A stretch of 64,000 nt of DNA, taken from contig BDDC01000103.1 of NCBI GenBank assembly GCA_001662425.1, positions 1 through 64,000 on the forward strand, in the 5' to 3' direction. The notes below the pieces were generated by a model. It was not told the origin of the DNA and did not search any database. It worked only from the letters and a program-made list of their open reading frames with translations. The stretch is from Chlamydomonas sphaeroides. Taxonomy: Eukaryota > Chlorophyta > Chlorophyceae > Chlamydomonadales > Chlamydomonadaceae. The first letter of the stretch is position 1; the number at the start of each line of letters is the position of its first letter. Below are positions 31,761 through 43,432 of this stretch, piece after piece. A program made the position numbers and the translations under genes.

Positions 31761-34616
31761 GCGGCCGCAGCAGGTGCTGTGGGGCTCGGCGCCGCCGCCG
31801 CCGCCGCCAGAGCTGCCGTCCGGGGTGTCGAAGTTCAGTGCGCCGGAGCCGCGCCGGCGCTGGCGCGAGTGGGGGTGAGCAGGACACTGGGCAAGAGCTT
31901 TACTGGGCCGTGCGTGTGCCCGCAAACCGCGCGGCATCGGCTTGACGCCGTGTGCAAAAGGGCCTGCTGCGCGACCTCCGACAGCCGCGCACAGCCCATG
32001 GGAGCTCTGCGCACCAACTCTGCTGTCCGCGGTGGGCTCTTCCTGGAGCCACAGCGAGCTCCACCTGGAGGAGATGCTCCGGGCGGCGGGCCGCGGCGAC
32101 CTGGCGGGCAGCGCGGTGCTGCGCATCGAGGCGGGGGCGCTGAGGCGCAGCAGCAGCGCGGTGGGGCGGTGGGCACCGGGCCGGGGTCCATGCGGAGCTG
32201 ACGCGCACGGAGGCCCAACACGAGTTCGGCCCCATGCACACGCTCGCAAGCAGCCGGCTGGGCAACTGCCGCATGGCCGCGGCGGTCCTGAGCTCCAGAT
32301 AGGGTTCTGTGGCTCTTGGCCCCTGTGGGTTGGCGCGCTGTGCTGCCCACCGCTGCCGCTGCCGCCCTTGGCCCCGGGCCTCTGCCCCCACAGCCCGAGT
32401 ACGCGGCGGCGCTGACGTCCCACACCGGCCGAACGCGGCGGCTGGCGGTGGGGTGGCTCGTCCGGCGCCAACACCGAGTGCTGAAGCAGCTGCGGCAGCA
32501 GCAGCCGGGGCCGGCCGGCCAGGCTGCGCCGCCGCGCCAGCCGGGGGCGCGGGCCAGTGCGCCTGTAACGCCGCGCGGGTCGCAGCGGTGCACGCAGCTG
32601 GCTGCGGAGGCGGACAGGTGGCCGGTGTGCGCTTGGCTACAAACGCCGGCCGCGCCTGGCGCCGACGGCGACGCATATATACGAGCCGCGTGCTTCGCCG
32701 CCGGTGGCGCCCGTCCCTGCCGGGAGCCCGGGCCGCGCTGCGACGCAGGCCGCGGCGGGCCGCGGCAGGGAGCCCCTTGCGGTCAGCATGCACTGCCCTT
32801 CGGTGTCGTTATTGCCGGCGTTGCGCAGCGGCCGGCAGGCTGCGGCCGTGGCCCTGGCGCCGGATGCCACGGAGGGCCAGGACGGCTTCTGCATGGCCCC
32901 CGCCTCGGCGGCCCCGTCCCCGGCGGCGACCGACAAGGGCGAGGCAGCCGGCAGCCCGCAGCGCTGCTCCCCTGCCAAGGTGGATTGCTGCCCTACCTAC
33001 CGGTATGAGGCTCCGCATGCTGCCTGGGCAGGCTGCTCTACGTCCTGCAGCCCGCTGCTGACGCCCTCCCGCCCACCTGCCCGCCCACCTGCCCCACCAC
33101 CTGCGCAACGCAGCCACCGCAGGGCGCGCCGCCAGGCAGCGCGCGCAAGAGGCGCCGCTGGAGCGGCGGGACGGCAACGGCGGCGGAGCCCCGGCTGCTG
33201 CTGGCGTCGCCGCGGGCGGGCTGAGGCGGCGGCGGGGGCGGGGCATGGAGCGGGCTTCCGGTGCTGGGTGGCATGGTGCCGGTGGCACCGCGTGATACCG
33301 ACCAGCATCGCTCGCCACACGGGAAGTTGGGCAGCCCGGCTATGGCGCCCCGGCGGCAAGCGCTAGCGCTGGCGTCGCCGTGAGTAGGCTTAGATTCGTG
33401 ACAGACGAGGTACCGTGTTCGTTGCAGGGCGGCTTGGCGGGGCAACAGTGGCCTGGCCCATCGCAGGTTGTGTGCGGGGCCGTGGTGCGCCGAGGCGTGT
33501 GTGTTGCGATGATGTGACGGCCGGCCCTGCCGCCTGCTGCGGCGGTGATAAAGACGAAGGGGATGTCCCCTGTTGCATACAGACGTGACACGAGACTGTT
33601 ACACCGCAAAGCGGAGGTCGCCGTTTCACAGCCAGGGGGCCCATCAGCAAATTAGGTCATATCGGTGCGCTAGGGCCCTCGGCTCCTCAGCGCTTCGGTT
33701 CGCCTCTTCCACACATCCCTCAGATACCGGGCCAAATGGCTCGGTTCAGCCTCTAGCATCACGCGGTGCATGCCGCGGCGTGCAGGTTGGAGAGTTTGCT
33801 CGTGCTCAGCCCGCATGTAATTAGACAATGTGATGTTGCTCATGGTGCCTAGCAGGTCCCATGCCCGCGGCCGACTTCGGCAGAAGACCCTGGAGCTCCC
33901 GATCAGGAGGCATGAGGCGAGCGGAGCGGTGGAGCACCACCTACTTTACCGCCACCCTTCCACGACGCAATACGCATCATTCCCCAACCGCCAGCGGCTC
34001 GACAGCACCCCACCACCAGTACGCCGCTGCCCCAGCAAACACGGCACCATGCAGCAATGGCTGATTGCGCCCCTACGCCGCCCGCCTCCAGGCGCTACCT
34101 AGGCTTCCACAATTGAACCGGCTACCGGTACCTGGGCTCGCCCTCTCGCAGGCCCTGCTCGCCTGGCGCTATGTCTGCTGGTGTGATCTGCCTGACCGCC
34201 CAGTCAACTGTGGCTCTCTCCGACAGCGTCTTGTCAACACCTAGCACGGCTTCAGTCTATAGAACACCCAGGCCGAGGTACAACCCAAGCAAGGCGCGGA
34301 ATGCACACGCACCCAATAACGCCAGCCCGTCTGCGGGCACCGGGCATGGCCGGGGGATGTCTGCCGTATTTGGCGAACGACAGGTACTCTGCTATCTGTA
34401 CGGGTTCAGGCACTATACCGTATATCGCATACAACGACGCTATGCACACACCTAGGAACAACATGCCCCTGTTTTGGAGCCATCACGGATGGCGTCTGCA
34501 TATGTCTGACAGAAATGGCGGACGCCGGGATGCAGCCCAGACGCAACACGACACCTACTCAGATCCTCAGTCAGAGGCCATCGCGCGCCCACTCCCGGTG
34601 GGTCACTGACATGGCC
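31761..34616. other. Broken coding-like fragments, then gene-free DNA
   Basis: Plus-strand stretches near 32050-32160 (ELHLEEMLRAAGRGDLAGSA), 32197-32300 (LTRTEAQHEFGPMHTLASSR) and 32398-32500 (YAAALTSHTGRTRRLAVGWL) look protein-like but fall in different frames with no convincing splice sites. They may be a multi-exon gene, a decayed gene or base-call errors. 33400-34600 shows nothing recognisable. Confidence 0.35.
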
Positions 34617-36910
34617 TCAGCACCTGTCCGCCGTCCATGCGGCGGGGTGCAGCAGCTGCTGCTGCGCCGCCACCGGCTGCTGCTGCTCGTACGGCAGGCC
34701 CAGCCGCTGCCACATGCCCCGCTCCAGGCCCACCCGCAGCACCGCCACCTCGGCCCGTAGCGCACCCAGCTCAGCCAGCAGCGACGCCTCGCGGGCGCGC
34801 CACGACGCCTCGTCCGGCGGCGCAACGGCAGCGGCAGCGGCCAGCGCGACGGCAACTGGCGGCGCGACGGCAGCGGCAGCAGCCTGCACGACGGCAACGA
34901 CCGCACTCGGCCCGGCGGCGGCGGCGCTGGGCCCAGCGGCCTGGGCGGAGGGCGCGGCGCCAGCGTCCGTGCCGGCGCCGGTGTGGGGCACCAGGGCACC
35001 CGCGGCGGCGGCTCCGGGCGCGATGTTGCCGGCGGGCTCGGTGCCTGTGGCGGCCTCGCGCTGGGGTCACACCAGGGGCACGCACGGGCGGCAGTGAGGT
35101 GCGGCATGCGGTGGTGATGGCTGCTCGCACAGCGGCGCGCTTGCGCCCATGCCTCAGCCGTATGGACCGTCAGTACTCCCGGACACAACGCGCCGGCTGC
35201 GTCTCGAGCCCCACCCACCTGCCGTTTGGCTGCGGGCCCCGCCTCCGCCGGCCGCTGCTTCTGCTGCCGCTTACTGGCGACCAGCCGCTCCGCGCCGCCA
35301 CCCTGGCCCCGATGCCGCTGCCCCCGCTGCTGCTGGGCGCCGCTCGCTGCCTCCACCTCCATGGCAGCCACCACCGCCGCCTCGCCCGCAGCGCCGCAGG
35401 TGCGCCGCCGCCACACGCCGCCACGCACGCCAGTCGACCCCACGCCGCCGCCGCCTGACTCAAAGCCAGGCCCGCCCTCGCTGCCCTCAACGCTGCCTGA
35501 GCCTATGTGAGAAGGAGGGTTGCCCCACGACGCCGGCGCTGAGGCCACGCGGGTGGTTCTGCCGCGCGCCGGCGCCGTGCGCACGCCGCTGCTGGGCCCG
35601 AGCGCCGGCGCCGGCACCGCGGCCGTGCGAGCGCCGCTCCCCGGCCCCAGCGCAGCAGTTGCGCGGTTGCCGCCGCCGCCAGAAGCCGGCGGTGCCGCTG
35701 CGCGGTTACCGCCGCCGCCGCCGCTGCTGCTGCCATGCGGTTACCGGCACAGGGCGCCGGCCCTGCGGCCGTCTGCATGGCGCTGACGCCATGCGGTGGC
35801 GCCGCTCGGGCCCCGCCTCCAGGCGCCACCGCTGCAGCCGTGCGGTTGCCACCGCCGCCGAGGTCCGGTGCGACGGCCGTGCGGTTACCTGCACCGAGCG
35901 CCGGCCCTGCGGCCGCGCGGGTACAGGCAACGGCCCCCGGCCAACCGCTTGGCGCCGCCGGCGACACCGCGCGGTTGGCGCCGCCAGTCGCTGCCAACGC
36001 AGCCACACGGCTGCCGCCACCGGGCGCCGGCGCTGCGGCTGCTCGGGCGGCGCCGCCGGCGGCCGGCGCTGCGGCCGCACGGGCAGCGACCGCAGGCGCG
36101 GCCGGCGCTGCCATGTGCCGTGGGAGCGGCACGTTGCAGCGTGGCCCCTTGATGGTCCTCATGACTTTGACGGCGTCATCGTAGCATGTAAGCGCCCGCT
36201 GCAGCATTTTATCGTACTCGACCCAGTTCTGTGTTTGCAGGACACGATCGACGAGAGCGGGGGTCAGGCACGCTGGGATGCGTTGCGTGAGCGGCTCTCA
36301 CAGGGGCTCCGCGTGCCGCTTTTGGAACAGCCGCGCTCACCCCTGGGAAGGGGCCACTCCGGTAGAAGGGCTTGTCGTTGTCGATAGTGATATGCTGCAG
36401 GTTGGCTGTGGGAAAGGCACTGCGCAGCTGGGGCAGCCGCGCGTTGTACTCCGCCAAGCTGCAGATTACACCGCCGTAGTCGTGGACGATGTTGCTGCGG
36501 ATTTGGGGCGACGGACAAGTTGTGCGTAAGCTCAGACGGGGGTAGAGAAAGCCGCGGTGGGGCAGAAGGTGATGGAGATGTGGGAGCGAGCGGGAGGGCA
36601 TCGCATCGAAAGAAAGCGGTCGCAGGGTGATGCCCCAAACGGCTAGGAGTCGACGAGGCCACTGGAGCCATCTGCAATATTGCAAGGACTCGCTAGTCCT
36701 GCGGAGGCCCTCTCACAGCTTGTTCTTGGCGTGGTTGTTGAGCAAGAGTTTTGGGGGCACAACCTGCCCTGTGACCTTGCGGCCTTGGTGAACATATACA
36801 TTTGGGCACGTCACTGCTATGATTTGCTCCAGTGCTTTGTCCAGAGAGTCATCAAACAGCGAGTCTTCGGAGTCAACGCTTCGCGAGGTGTTGCTACAGT
36901 CCGAGCCCAT
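34617..36910 (-). CDS. Uncharacterised multi-exon gene with Ala/Gly repeats and C-terminal coiled coil
   Basis: Supported exons on the minus strand: 36910-36717, 36494-36341, 36228 to about 35520, 35502-35219, 35060-34617. The first two junctions and the last keep phase; the exon 3 donor could not be fixed. The N-terminus MGSDCSNTSRS has Gly2, a nearby Cys and Ser6, which could suit N-myristoylation. Then come SEDSLFDDSLDKALEQIIAV, CPNVYVHQGRKVTGQVVPPK, NIVHDYGGVICSLAEYNARL and WVEYDKMLQRALTCYDDAVK. The centre is a degenerate minisatellite coding GNRTAAA/GGARAA-type repeats. The end is a probable coiled coil (REASLLAELGALRAEVAVLR) plus a Gln-rich tail. Codons of the first exon are less GC-biased than its neighbours. 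No family recognised. Confidence 0.6.
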
Positions 36911-37206
36911 ACTGGTAAGAGCACAGCAATTGTGTGGGTGGCAAGTTGTTGGGGTCGTCGCATGTCCTCTCCTCATGAACACGAGTATGCCTCTCAGGTG
37001 CCTCTGTTGCAAAATTTGGCAACAGCTCTGGATTCGGTTGGTTTCCTCAGATCCTCCCGTTTCTCCCACCATGCACCGCCTTTGCCGTTTTGGTTACCCG
37101 TCGCCCACAAGATACCCTTCAAACGCTTATACCCAGCCTCGGTCCGGTTTGGGGTGGCCGGACCCAAGAGAACGGCAAGGAGGCCAAGCGGACTTTAGCA
37201 CAGCGA

Positions 37207-37211
37207 TTACA
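37207..37211 (-). terminator. Candidate poly(A) signal TGTAA (candidate axonemal gene)
   Basis: The minus-strand TGTAA is about 520 nt after the stop at 37732 and 300 nt before the next minus-strand start codon. It would place the whole 36.9-37.7 kb interval in 3' UTR and promoter. Confidence 0.4.
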
Positions 37212-37731
37212 AAGGGACTGAAGTGCCTTGGCCGCCTCGACAGCAAGCAGAGTGCGCTGGCCGCGAGATGCTTGCGTTGCTTTGCATGCACACACGAGCC
37301 CGGCCGGCGCAAGCTCGTCTGCCTCACGCGCCCCATGCCTCTGCTTTACGTCGTACAATCCGGCCGGCAATAGGCAGCACTCCCCGTCGCCACCGCAATC
37401 TGAACACCGTGCGCGTCTAGCGGTCTAGGCCGCCACACGCACATGCCCCCGGTCCTGCTTGCTTGAGCCCACCTGCACCTGCCGCCATGCCGACCACGTC
37501 AGCCATCTCCCACAGGCCCCGCGCCGACCCTCGCTCGACCCCACGAGCCACACACCGCCGTTTCAATTATGCTCCTACAGTGCACGCCGCCCGCTGTTCA
37601 GCCCTCACGCAAGCCTGCACGAGCAGGCGCCGAAACCCAGGGAGGACCCCGAACTTGCCTTCCTCCCTCGCTTGCCCGCCCACGAGCCATGCATGACCCC
37701 GCCGCCCTCACCGCTGGCCCCACCTCGCCCC

Positions 37732-38226
37732 TCACTCGTCCACCACCACCTTGCTGTAGTCGCTCATGGGCTTGGTGAAGTTGGCGGCCTTGCCAAAGGG
37801 CGAGGCGGTGTTGAGCGTAGTGGTGCCCGCGAACACGCCGCCTGGGGAATGGGGAGCGAGCGAGAGGGGCCGGTGGGTTGGAGTTGGCGCCCCTCATAGC
37901 GCCGCAGCGCCACACGCTGTGCGCCGCTCCGCCGGCAGGCGCTGGGTTGCGGAACGCAAGGGCAGGGGCCCGGGGCGCGGCAAGGGTGCCGAAGGGCCAT
38001 GTGGTGAGGCCCTTCCCCGCAGCACACTGCTGCCGCGTGCCGTGTCCCCCGCCTTGTTTGTACTGTGCTGCGCTAGCGGGCGATGCAGCCCTGTGCAGGC
38101 AGGCACTGCAAGCAAGGTGACCCACCGTAGGTCTTGTTGGCCACGGCCTCGGTGTAGATGGTCACGGGCACGTCACGGCTGGGCAGCACCGTTGTGTCAC
38201 GGGCGCCCGCCTGCAGCGTGGGGGCC

Positions 38227-38295
<69 letters not shown>

Positions 38296-40542
38296 GCTGA
38301 GCACGCGATGGGCAGGGAGCAGCAGCAGCAGCAGCGACCGCGGCCTCTGCCGAGTGTTCCGTGCCGGCGCGGTACTGCCAACGGTGTCGTACTACCGTAC
38401 TAATCCCCGTACTGCTGTACCTTTCTGGCCTCGTCCGCCATGATGCGGTCGGCGGCGTGCTTGGGCATGATGGTAGACTCGGCCAGGAAGGTGGGGTCGC
38501 GGACCACGGGCCGGCCGTCGGGGTCACGCATCACGCGGGCGCCGATGCTGCGATGGGGCGCAGGTGCATGCAGCGCCGTACGACACGAACGACCAGGGCG
38601 GCATGGGATGAAAGATCGCGAGGATGGAGATGGAGCCAGACATGCAACGAAGGGAAACTGTGCGACCGCCATGCAACCAACCGCCGCAACCCTGCTTCCA
38701 CGGTGGCTCGCCCCCGCCCCCGCCCCCGCCGTCAGCCCCTCTCGCGCTCACGTCATGCCTTCCACGTTGTGGCCCTTGAAGTCCGCCCCGTACACCGACT
38801 CAGTGGTCAGCGGGATGGCGCCGCCCGACACAGTGGCCTGGGGGGTGCGGGGTGCGGCCACGGGATGCGTCGGCGGGCGGCCGACCGGTTGCACGAGCAT
38901 TCAGCGTTCCTGCGCCGCTGCCGCCCGCTGGACACCGGAGGCGACAGCGACGGCCCTGCTGCGCAGCAGGCGCCAACGCCGTCGCCAGCCCATCCATAGT
39001 GGCTTTGACCGACGCCCCATGCCCCGTGAGACCGCAACGCGTGGCCCAGCGCGTGGAGATCATGTCATCCCCGATCCAGCCAGCAACGCGCCACACACGC
39101 CGGCCCCCTGGAGCGCCTGACTGTCGCGGCAAGCTCTTGCTGGCGGCCGATGCTGCTTGGGATGGCGGCACGCTTCTTCCCTTGCCGCTCCGCTACCCTG
39201 ACCAAGGCCCCACCTGCATCTCCGGCGTCAGCTGCTGCGCCTCCCGCATCATCGCCTCCGCCATCTGCCGCCACGGGGGGAGGGCAGGGCACCAGCGCGC
39301 AGAGGAAGCTTGGGCAAGGGCAGGACCGAGCGCTGCGGGGGCGCAGTCACGTGTCATCCGTTGGGCCCGGTCCATCAGCTGCAGGTCGGCAGCTGCCTCT
39401 CCTGGCGCTGTGAGGGCTCCAGCCCCCACAACAACCCGCCGGGCCCGCACTACAGAAGCTGCGGCTGGGAGCCTCAGCGGGAGCGGGCGCCGACAGGGCG
39501 GCAGGGCAGTCGACGACGGCCCATGGACCGCTCGGCAAGCTTGCTATTGAGCTGCTTGCCGCAGCGCGGCTCGCTGCCGGTCGCTTGCCAGGCGCATCCA
39601 GCCGACACTGGCGTCAGCAGCGCACAGGTGGTGCACCCCCATGCCGTGCTCCCGGCGCCCCACCCACCATCCGCTCGCGCGGCCCCATTTTTGATGTGTC
39701 CACATAGGTGCCCGCCAGCCGCTGCTCGCCGGGTGGCCGGTACGAGGCCTGTACCGTGGAGCGCCAGTCCGCGGGGTGCTGCGGGGAGGAGGCGGAGCGG
39801 CAGGGGCGCGGGAGGGACAGGGCGGCAGGGGTCGGCGTCAGCCAGCGACGGGCGGGGCGCGAGCATGCTTGTGTTCGTGCTCAAAGAGATGGTGGGCTAG
39901 GGCACGCCGGGCTCCACAACGAGGGTGGAGGATGTATGCAGAGGCGTAGGGGCGCGTGCGCGGGTGAGCGGTGGCGCTGCCCTGGCGAGCGGGGCGGGGT
40001 GGAGGAACGGGCGGGATCCCTGCTGGCGCGCTTGTTGGCGCCAGCCACTGTGCGCTGTGTGGGCCGTGGGAGAGTCATTTGCTTGCAGCTAGCGGTTGAT
40101 GAGCTATTCAGCGACGCAGTGGGGTTGCCAGACTGGCGGGGGTACGCGGTACGGACACTGAGGAACGGGGGACGTGGCGGTGGCCCACCGTTTGGCCCTG
40201 GGAGTGTTCGATGACGCGTGGGTGCGTGGCGAGCAGCGCATCTCCATGTATCCGCGTGGGTGAGGCTGTTCTGCCTGTTGCGATGAGGGTTGCCTCCTTC
40301 GCCGCTTCAGCCGTGGCCTGCGGGAGGTTGGCGGGAGATGAGGGGGTAGCTTGTGAGCGGGGGCGGGACGGCTGGCGCGTTTGGCCTCCGCAATGAGCGC
40401 GAGTATCGCGCCAAGCACGCACCAGGTTTCGCGTGATCCCCGTGAGCTCCTTTAGTTGTTTCTCCTCAACCCAGTTGCCGATGAGGGAAACCACCTCATC
40501 CTGCTTGTTGTAGTTCGTGTATGGATGTTCTTCATGTGCCAT
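37732..40542 (-). CDS. Candidate flagellar/axonemal microtubule-associated protein
   Basis: Seven exons: 40542-40423, 39778-39668, 39264-39214, 38837-38752, 38547-38421, 38210-38126, 37841-37732. All are in phase and give 229 residues with no signal peptide or membrane segment. The protein starts MAHEEHPYTNYNKQDEVVSL, then IGNWVEEKQLKELTG, HPADWRSTVQASYRPPGEQR, ESVYGADFKGHNVEGM, MRDPDGRPVVRDPTF, YTEAVANKTYGGVFAGTTTL and ASPFGKAANFTKPMSDYSK. The short Tyr/Trp/Gly/Pro-rich loops, GNWVEE and the PFGK..NFTKPM ending are reminiscent of ciliary doublet microtubule inner proteins (SPAG8-like). That link is from memory of family style, not from an alignment. A flagellar role fits a motile green alga. 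Intron 5 holds a (CAG)22 tract. Confidence 0.8.
38228..38293. repeat. (CAG)22 microsatellite
   Basis: Twenty-two perfect CAG units lie in intron 5 of the candidate axonemal gene, 18 bases upstream (on the coding strand) of exon 6. On the coding strand it reads CTG and so forms part of the region ahead of the acceptor. Confidence 0.95.
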
Positions 40543-41762
40543 TCTACGTGTTGAGATAAGGCTGTCGGGGGCCGCGAGGGCTCGCACTGCGCTCTGCAAT
40601 GTGTGTGTCGCGCAGTGTTTGGGTTGTGAAGTTTGCGAGTGATAAGTTGTGTACGTGTATGCTGTCGTTCCGATGGGGACACGCAGATACGTTGGTCTTG
40701 TTGGCCGGGGGTTTGGCTTCTTCGAGCAGCTGTCCGTGAGCGGGCTCTGCAGCCCTGAATGAATGCTTCACAGCAAAGATGGTATGCTTTATGCCATTGA
40801 TGACCCGCTGCAAGCGGCGTACATTCGGCAGACCCGTGGACCCACGGATCAGTGCTTTGTTAGTCCGTCGCCTTCCCAGGCGAGGGCGAGACCTGGTCGG
40901 CGCGATGACGAGCCCTAAGGACTGGGATATGCCATACCCACTGCTTGTCGCCTGTCATCTGCGCGCAGGCTGCTGGGGTACTGACAGTCGACGAGGGCAT
41001 GGCGTTCAGCGGGGACCTGCGGGGATCCTGGGTCCTGGGTAGTGGCACCCGGAATTGGCAGCAGCAAGCAGCAAGTCGGAGAGTCAGGTGTATGCTCATT
41101 CATTCTTCCACAAAAAGTACGCCGTGCTACTCACAAAGAACTGCAAAAGAGGGAAAGAGGTTAACTCCCGCCCGGATATACACCGAGGCATGAGAAGGCG
41201 AAGCAGGCAGCAAATCGACGGGTTAGTTGGGCATGGCGTAGGCTGGACTGGATTCGGCGATAGCACCACCTGCTTGGTCCTGCTCCCATGCGCGTTGTAC
41301 TATGCGGCCTAGTACAACGCGCATGGGAGCAGGACCTATGAGGCACTGAGGCTACTGAGGGAGCTACGGCTGCAAACAATGCGGCTGTTTGGGGGGTAAT
41401 CCGGTCATGGCGGCGCGTTGCAGGGTACTCGTTTTGATTCTGTGAAACGTGCCCAGACGGCCAGTACAGGGCATGAGCACAGGGAGACCCGCTAGGGAGC
41501 TTGCGGACAAGCTGGGAAGTGTGGCGCGGACCCTTGGGACACCAACTCAGGAGCGACTTCCCTTCTCCATGTTATCTGACATTTGATACACGTTATTGCT
41601 TTGCGCGCCATGGCGACAGTAAGCGGGAGCGCGTCGTTGCCAAAACTCCGGTCGCGAGCATTCCAGGGCAATACACGCTGCGTACTTACTTTTACAGCTA
41701 ACACGAGCCAGCCGCAGACACGTAGCTCCGATTAAAACTTGACCAGGCACTTTGCAAGCAGC
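40543..41762. other. Divergent intergenic region, candidate axonemal gene / ELIP
   Basis: No coding frame with recognisable features is present. The region contains the upstream sequences of two outward-facing genes and a perfect inverted repeat at 41276-41336. Confidence 0.5.
41276..41336. repeat. Perfect 27-bp inverted repeat with 7-nt loop
   Basis: Arms 41276-41302 and 41310-41336 are exact reverse complements (core CTGCTCCCATGCGCGTTGTA) around the loop TGCGGCC. RNA from either strand would form a very stable hairpin. Confidence 0.95.
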
Positions 41763-43432
41763 ATGGCCACAATCGTCCGCGCGTTCTCGGCTGTGCCGTG
41801 CGCTACAAGCTGCCGTGTGCAGCTGCCGCAGCGTCCCGTCGCCGTCCGCGCCGGCCGGCGCTCTATCCTCGTGCGCGCTGCGGACACGCCCGCTGAGCCG
41901 CGCCTGGAGTCGCCAATCGTCCTTCCAAGCGGGGCAGACATCAAGCCTCGCACGCTTGGCGGTGAGCTCTAGTCGATGATGCGAGCTGGAGCGTTGCTTG
42001 CCCATCTCGCTGGCAACACCATCCACCTCCCACACATCCGCCTCCCGCCTCCCGCCCCAAACCTCCTTGCCCCGCCACAGATGTGTTTTCCTTCTATGGC
42101 CCCGGCCCGGAGATCGTCAACGGCCGGTAGGTGGCCGCTGCGCCAGGCCCTTCGTTGAATTCCCCGCTGCTGTGTGCTATCCCCCCCCTGCGCTACAATC
42201 CACCTGTGACCCCCGCGGCTGGCCTGCGCGCCTCATCGCCCACGCGCTAACTGATGCATTCATGCCCCCGTCATCGTCTGTGCCCACAGCGTCGCGATGA
42301 TCGGTGTCGTGGCCGCCATCGTGGCCGAGTTTGCCACCGGCAAGTCGGTCGGCGAACAGCTGGCCTACTCGCCGGTACGTGCTGTTGCCAAAAGCGGTCT
42401 GTACCCAGACAGCTGCTCGCCCATAGGCGCTGGGCGCTTGCTTGTGACTGCATGGCGTACGGCCGCTTAGGCGCGCTGCCGAGCGACCCCAGTCATAGGC
42501 TCACTGCCTCAGCCCCGCCTGCTACCTCACAACGCCCCTGTGCCGTTGCGCTCAACTGCAGGTCTCGGTGCTGCTCGGCATCACCGCCATTTGGTACGGC
42601 AGGTACGGACTCGGTACGGCGATGTGCGGAACGGACCCGCGTACGGTACGGCGCTCGCGCAGCGCGCAGCGCGCAAGAGGCCGCAAGCCGGCGGCCGAGC
42701 GTTGATCGCCAGACCCCATGTGTTGGCCGAGTGCCAGCTCGACCGTCCCGCCCCCGCCCCACCGCGTCCTCGCAGCATGATGCCGCTCATGCTGGGCTCG
42801 CGGACGACTGAGGCGTTCGGGCCGCTGACGCCCTGGGTGGAGAAGATCAACGGCCGGTGGGTGCGGTGTGGAGCTGGCAGGCATTAGTACTTCAGTACCG
42901 TGTGCTGTGCGGCTGGGGCGACTCGCTGGCTTCGCTCCGCTGCGCGCGGGCTCGGGGGCCCTGCTGCGGGCAGCGCCAGATGGGGGCAGGGGTCCAGGGG
43001 CAGCTGCTCGGGTTGTGGCGGTTTGCTAGAGATCCGCACATTGCGGCGCTGTGGGCCCCTGCCTGGTAGGTAGGCGGTAGGCCGGGCGAGGCTGCGGCAG
43101 GGGACCCGCGTGGAAGGGGGGTGTGTGTGCCGTGCACCCCGTGCCGCCGCATGTTCTCCGCCCCTGCCTGCCGATGTGCCTGCCGCCGCCACGCGCATCG
43201 TGCTGCCTTGCCTGCCCGCGGCACAATGCGGCGCGCGCCGGTCCGCATGTGTGGGTCGCTGCCTCGCCTGCCCTGACCCCATGTACTTCACAACCAGCGT
43301 GGAAGTCATTTACGCCTTGTTGTGCCCATGTGCCATGTCCCCTCGTGCCGCCTGCCCCACCGCAGCGCCGCCATGCTGGGCCTGACCTCGCTCATGCTGA
43401 TCGAGGCCATGATCGGCCACGCCCTGTTCTGA
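41763..43432 (+). CDS. ELIP: Early light-induced protein (ELIP), three-helix chlorophyll-binding family
   Basis: Six exons: 41763-41961, 42081-42126, 42290-42374, 42562-42602, 42776-42856, 43366-43432. They join in phase to 172 residues. The N-terminus MATIVRAFSAVPCATSCRVQ, rich in Ala/Arg/Ser, fits a chloroplast transit peptide ending near VRAAD. Helix I is PGPEIVNGRVAMIGVVAAIV (Glu77, Asn80, Arg82). A short helix II is VSVLLGITAIWYG. Helix III is WVEKINGRAAMLGLTSLMLI (Glu146, Asn149, Arg151). The paired E..NGR.AM(I/L)G motifs supply the chlorophyll and salt-bridge residues of LHC-type helices. ELIPs accumulate in thylakoids under high light and protect against free chlorophyll. Splice sites split both NGR motifs at the same codon position, consistent with internal duplication. 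A TGTAA at 43801 may end the transcript. Confidence 0.93.

Noticed and set aside
31263..32474. 403-codon minus-strand frame
   Set aside because: Mirror of the plus-strand acidic repeat (giving Leu/Val/Arg repeats) with no motif; typical antisense shadow.
34637..35458. 273-codon plus-strand Arg/Pro/Ala frame
   Set aside because: Antisense to exons 34617-35060 and 35219-35502 of the minus-strand gene, which have phase-matched splice sites.
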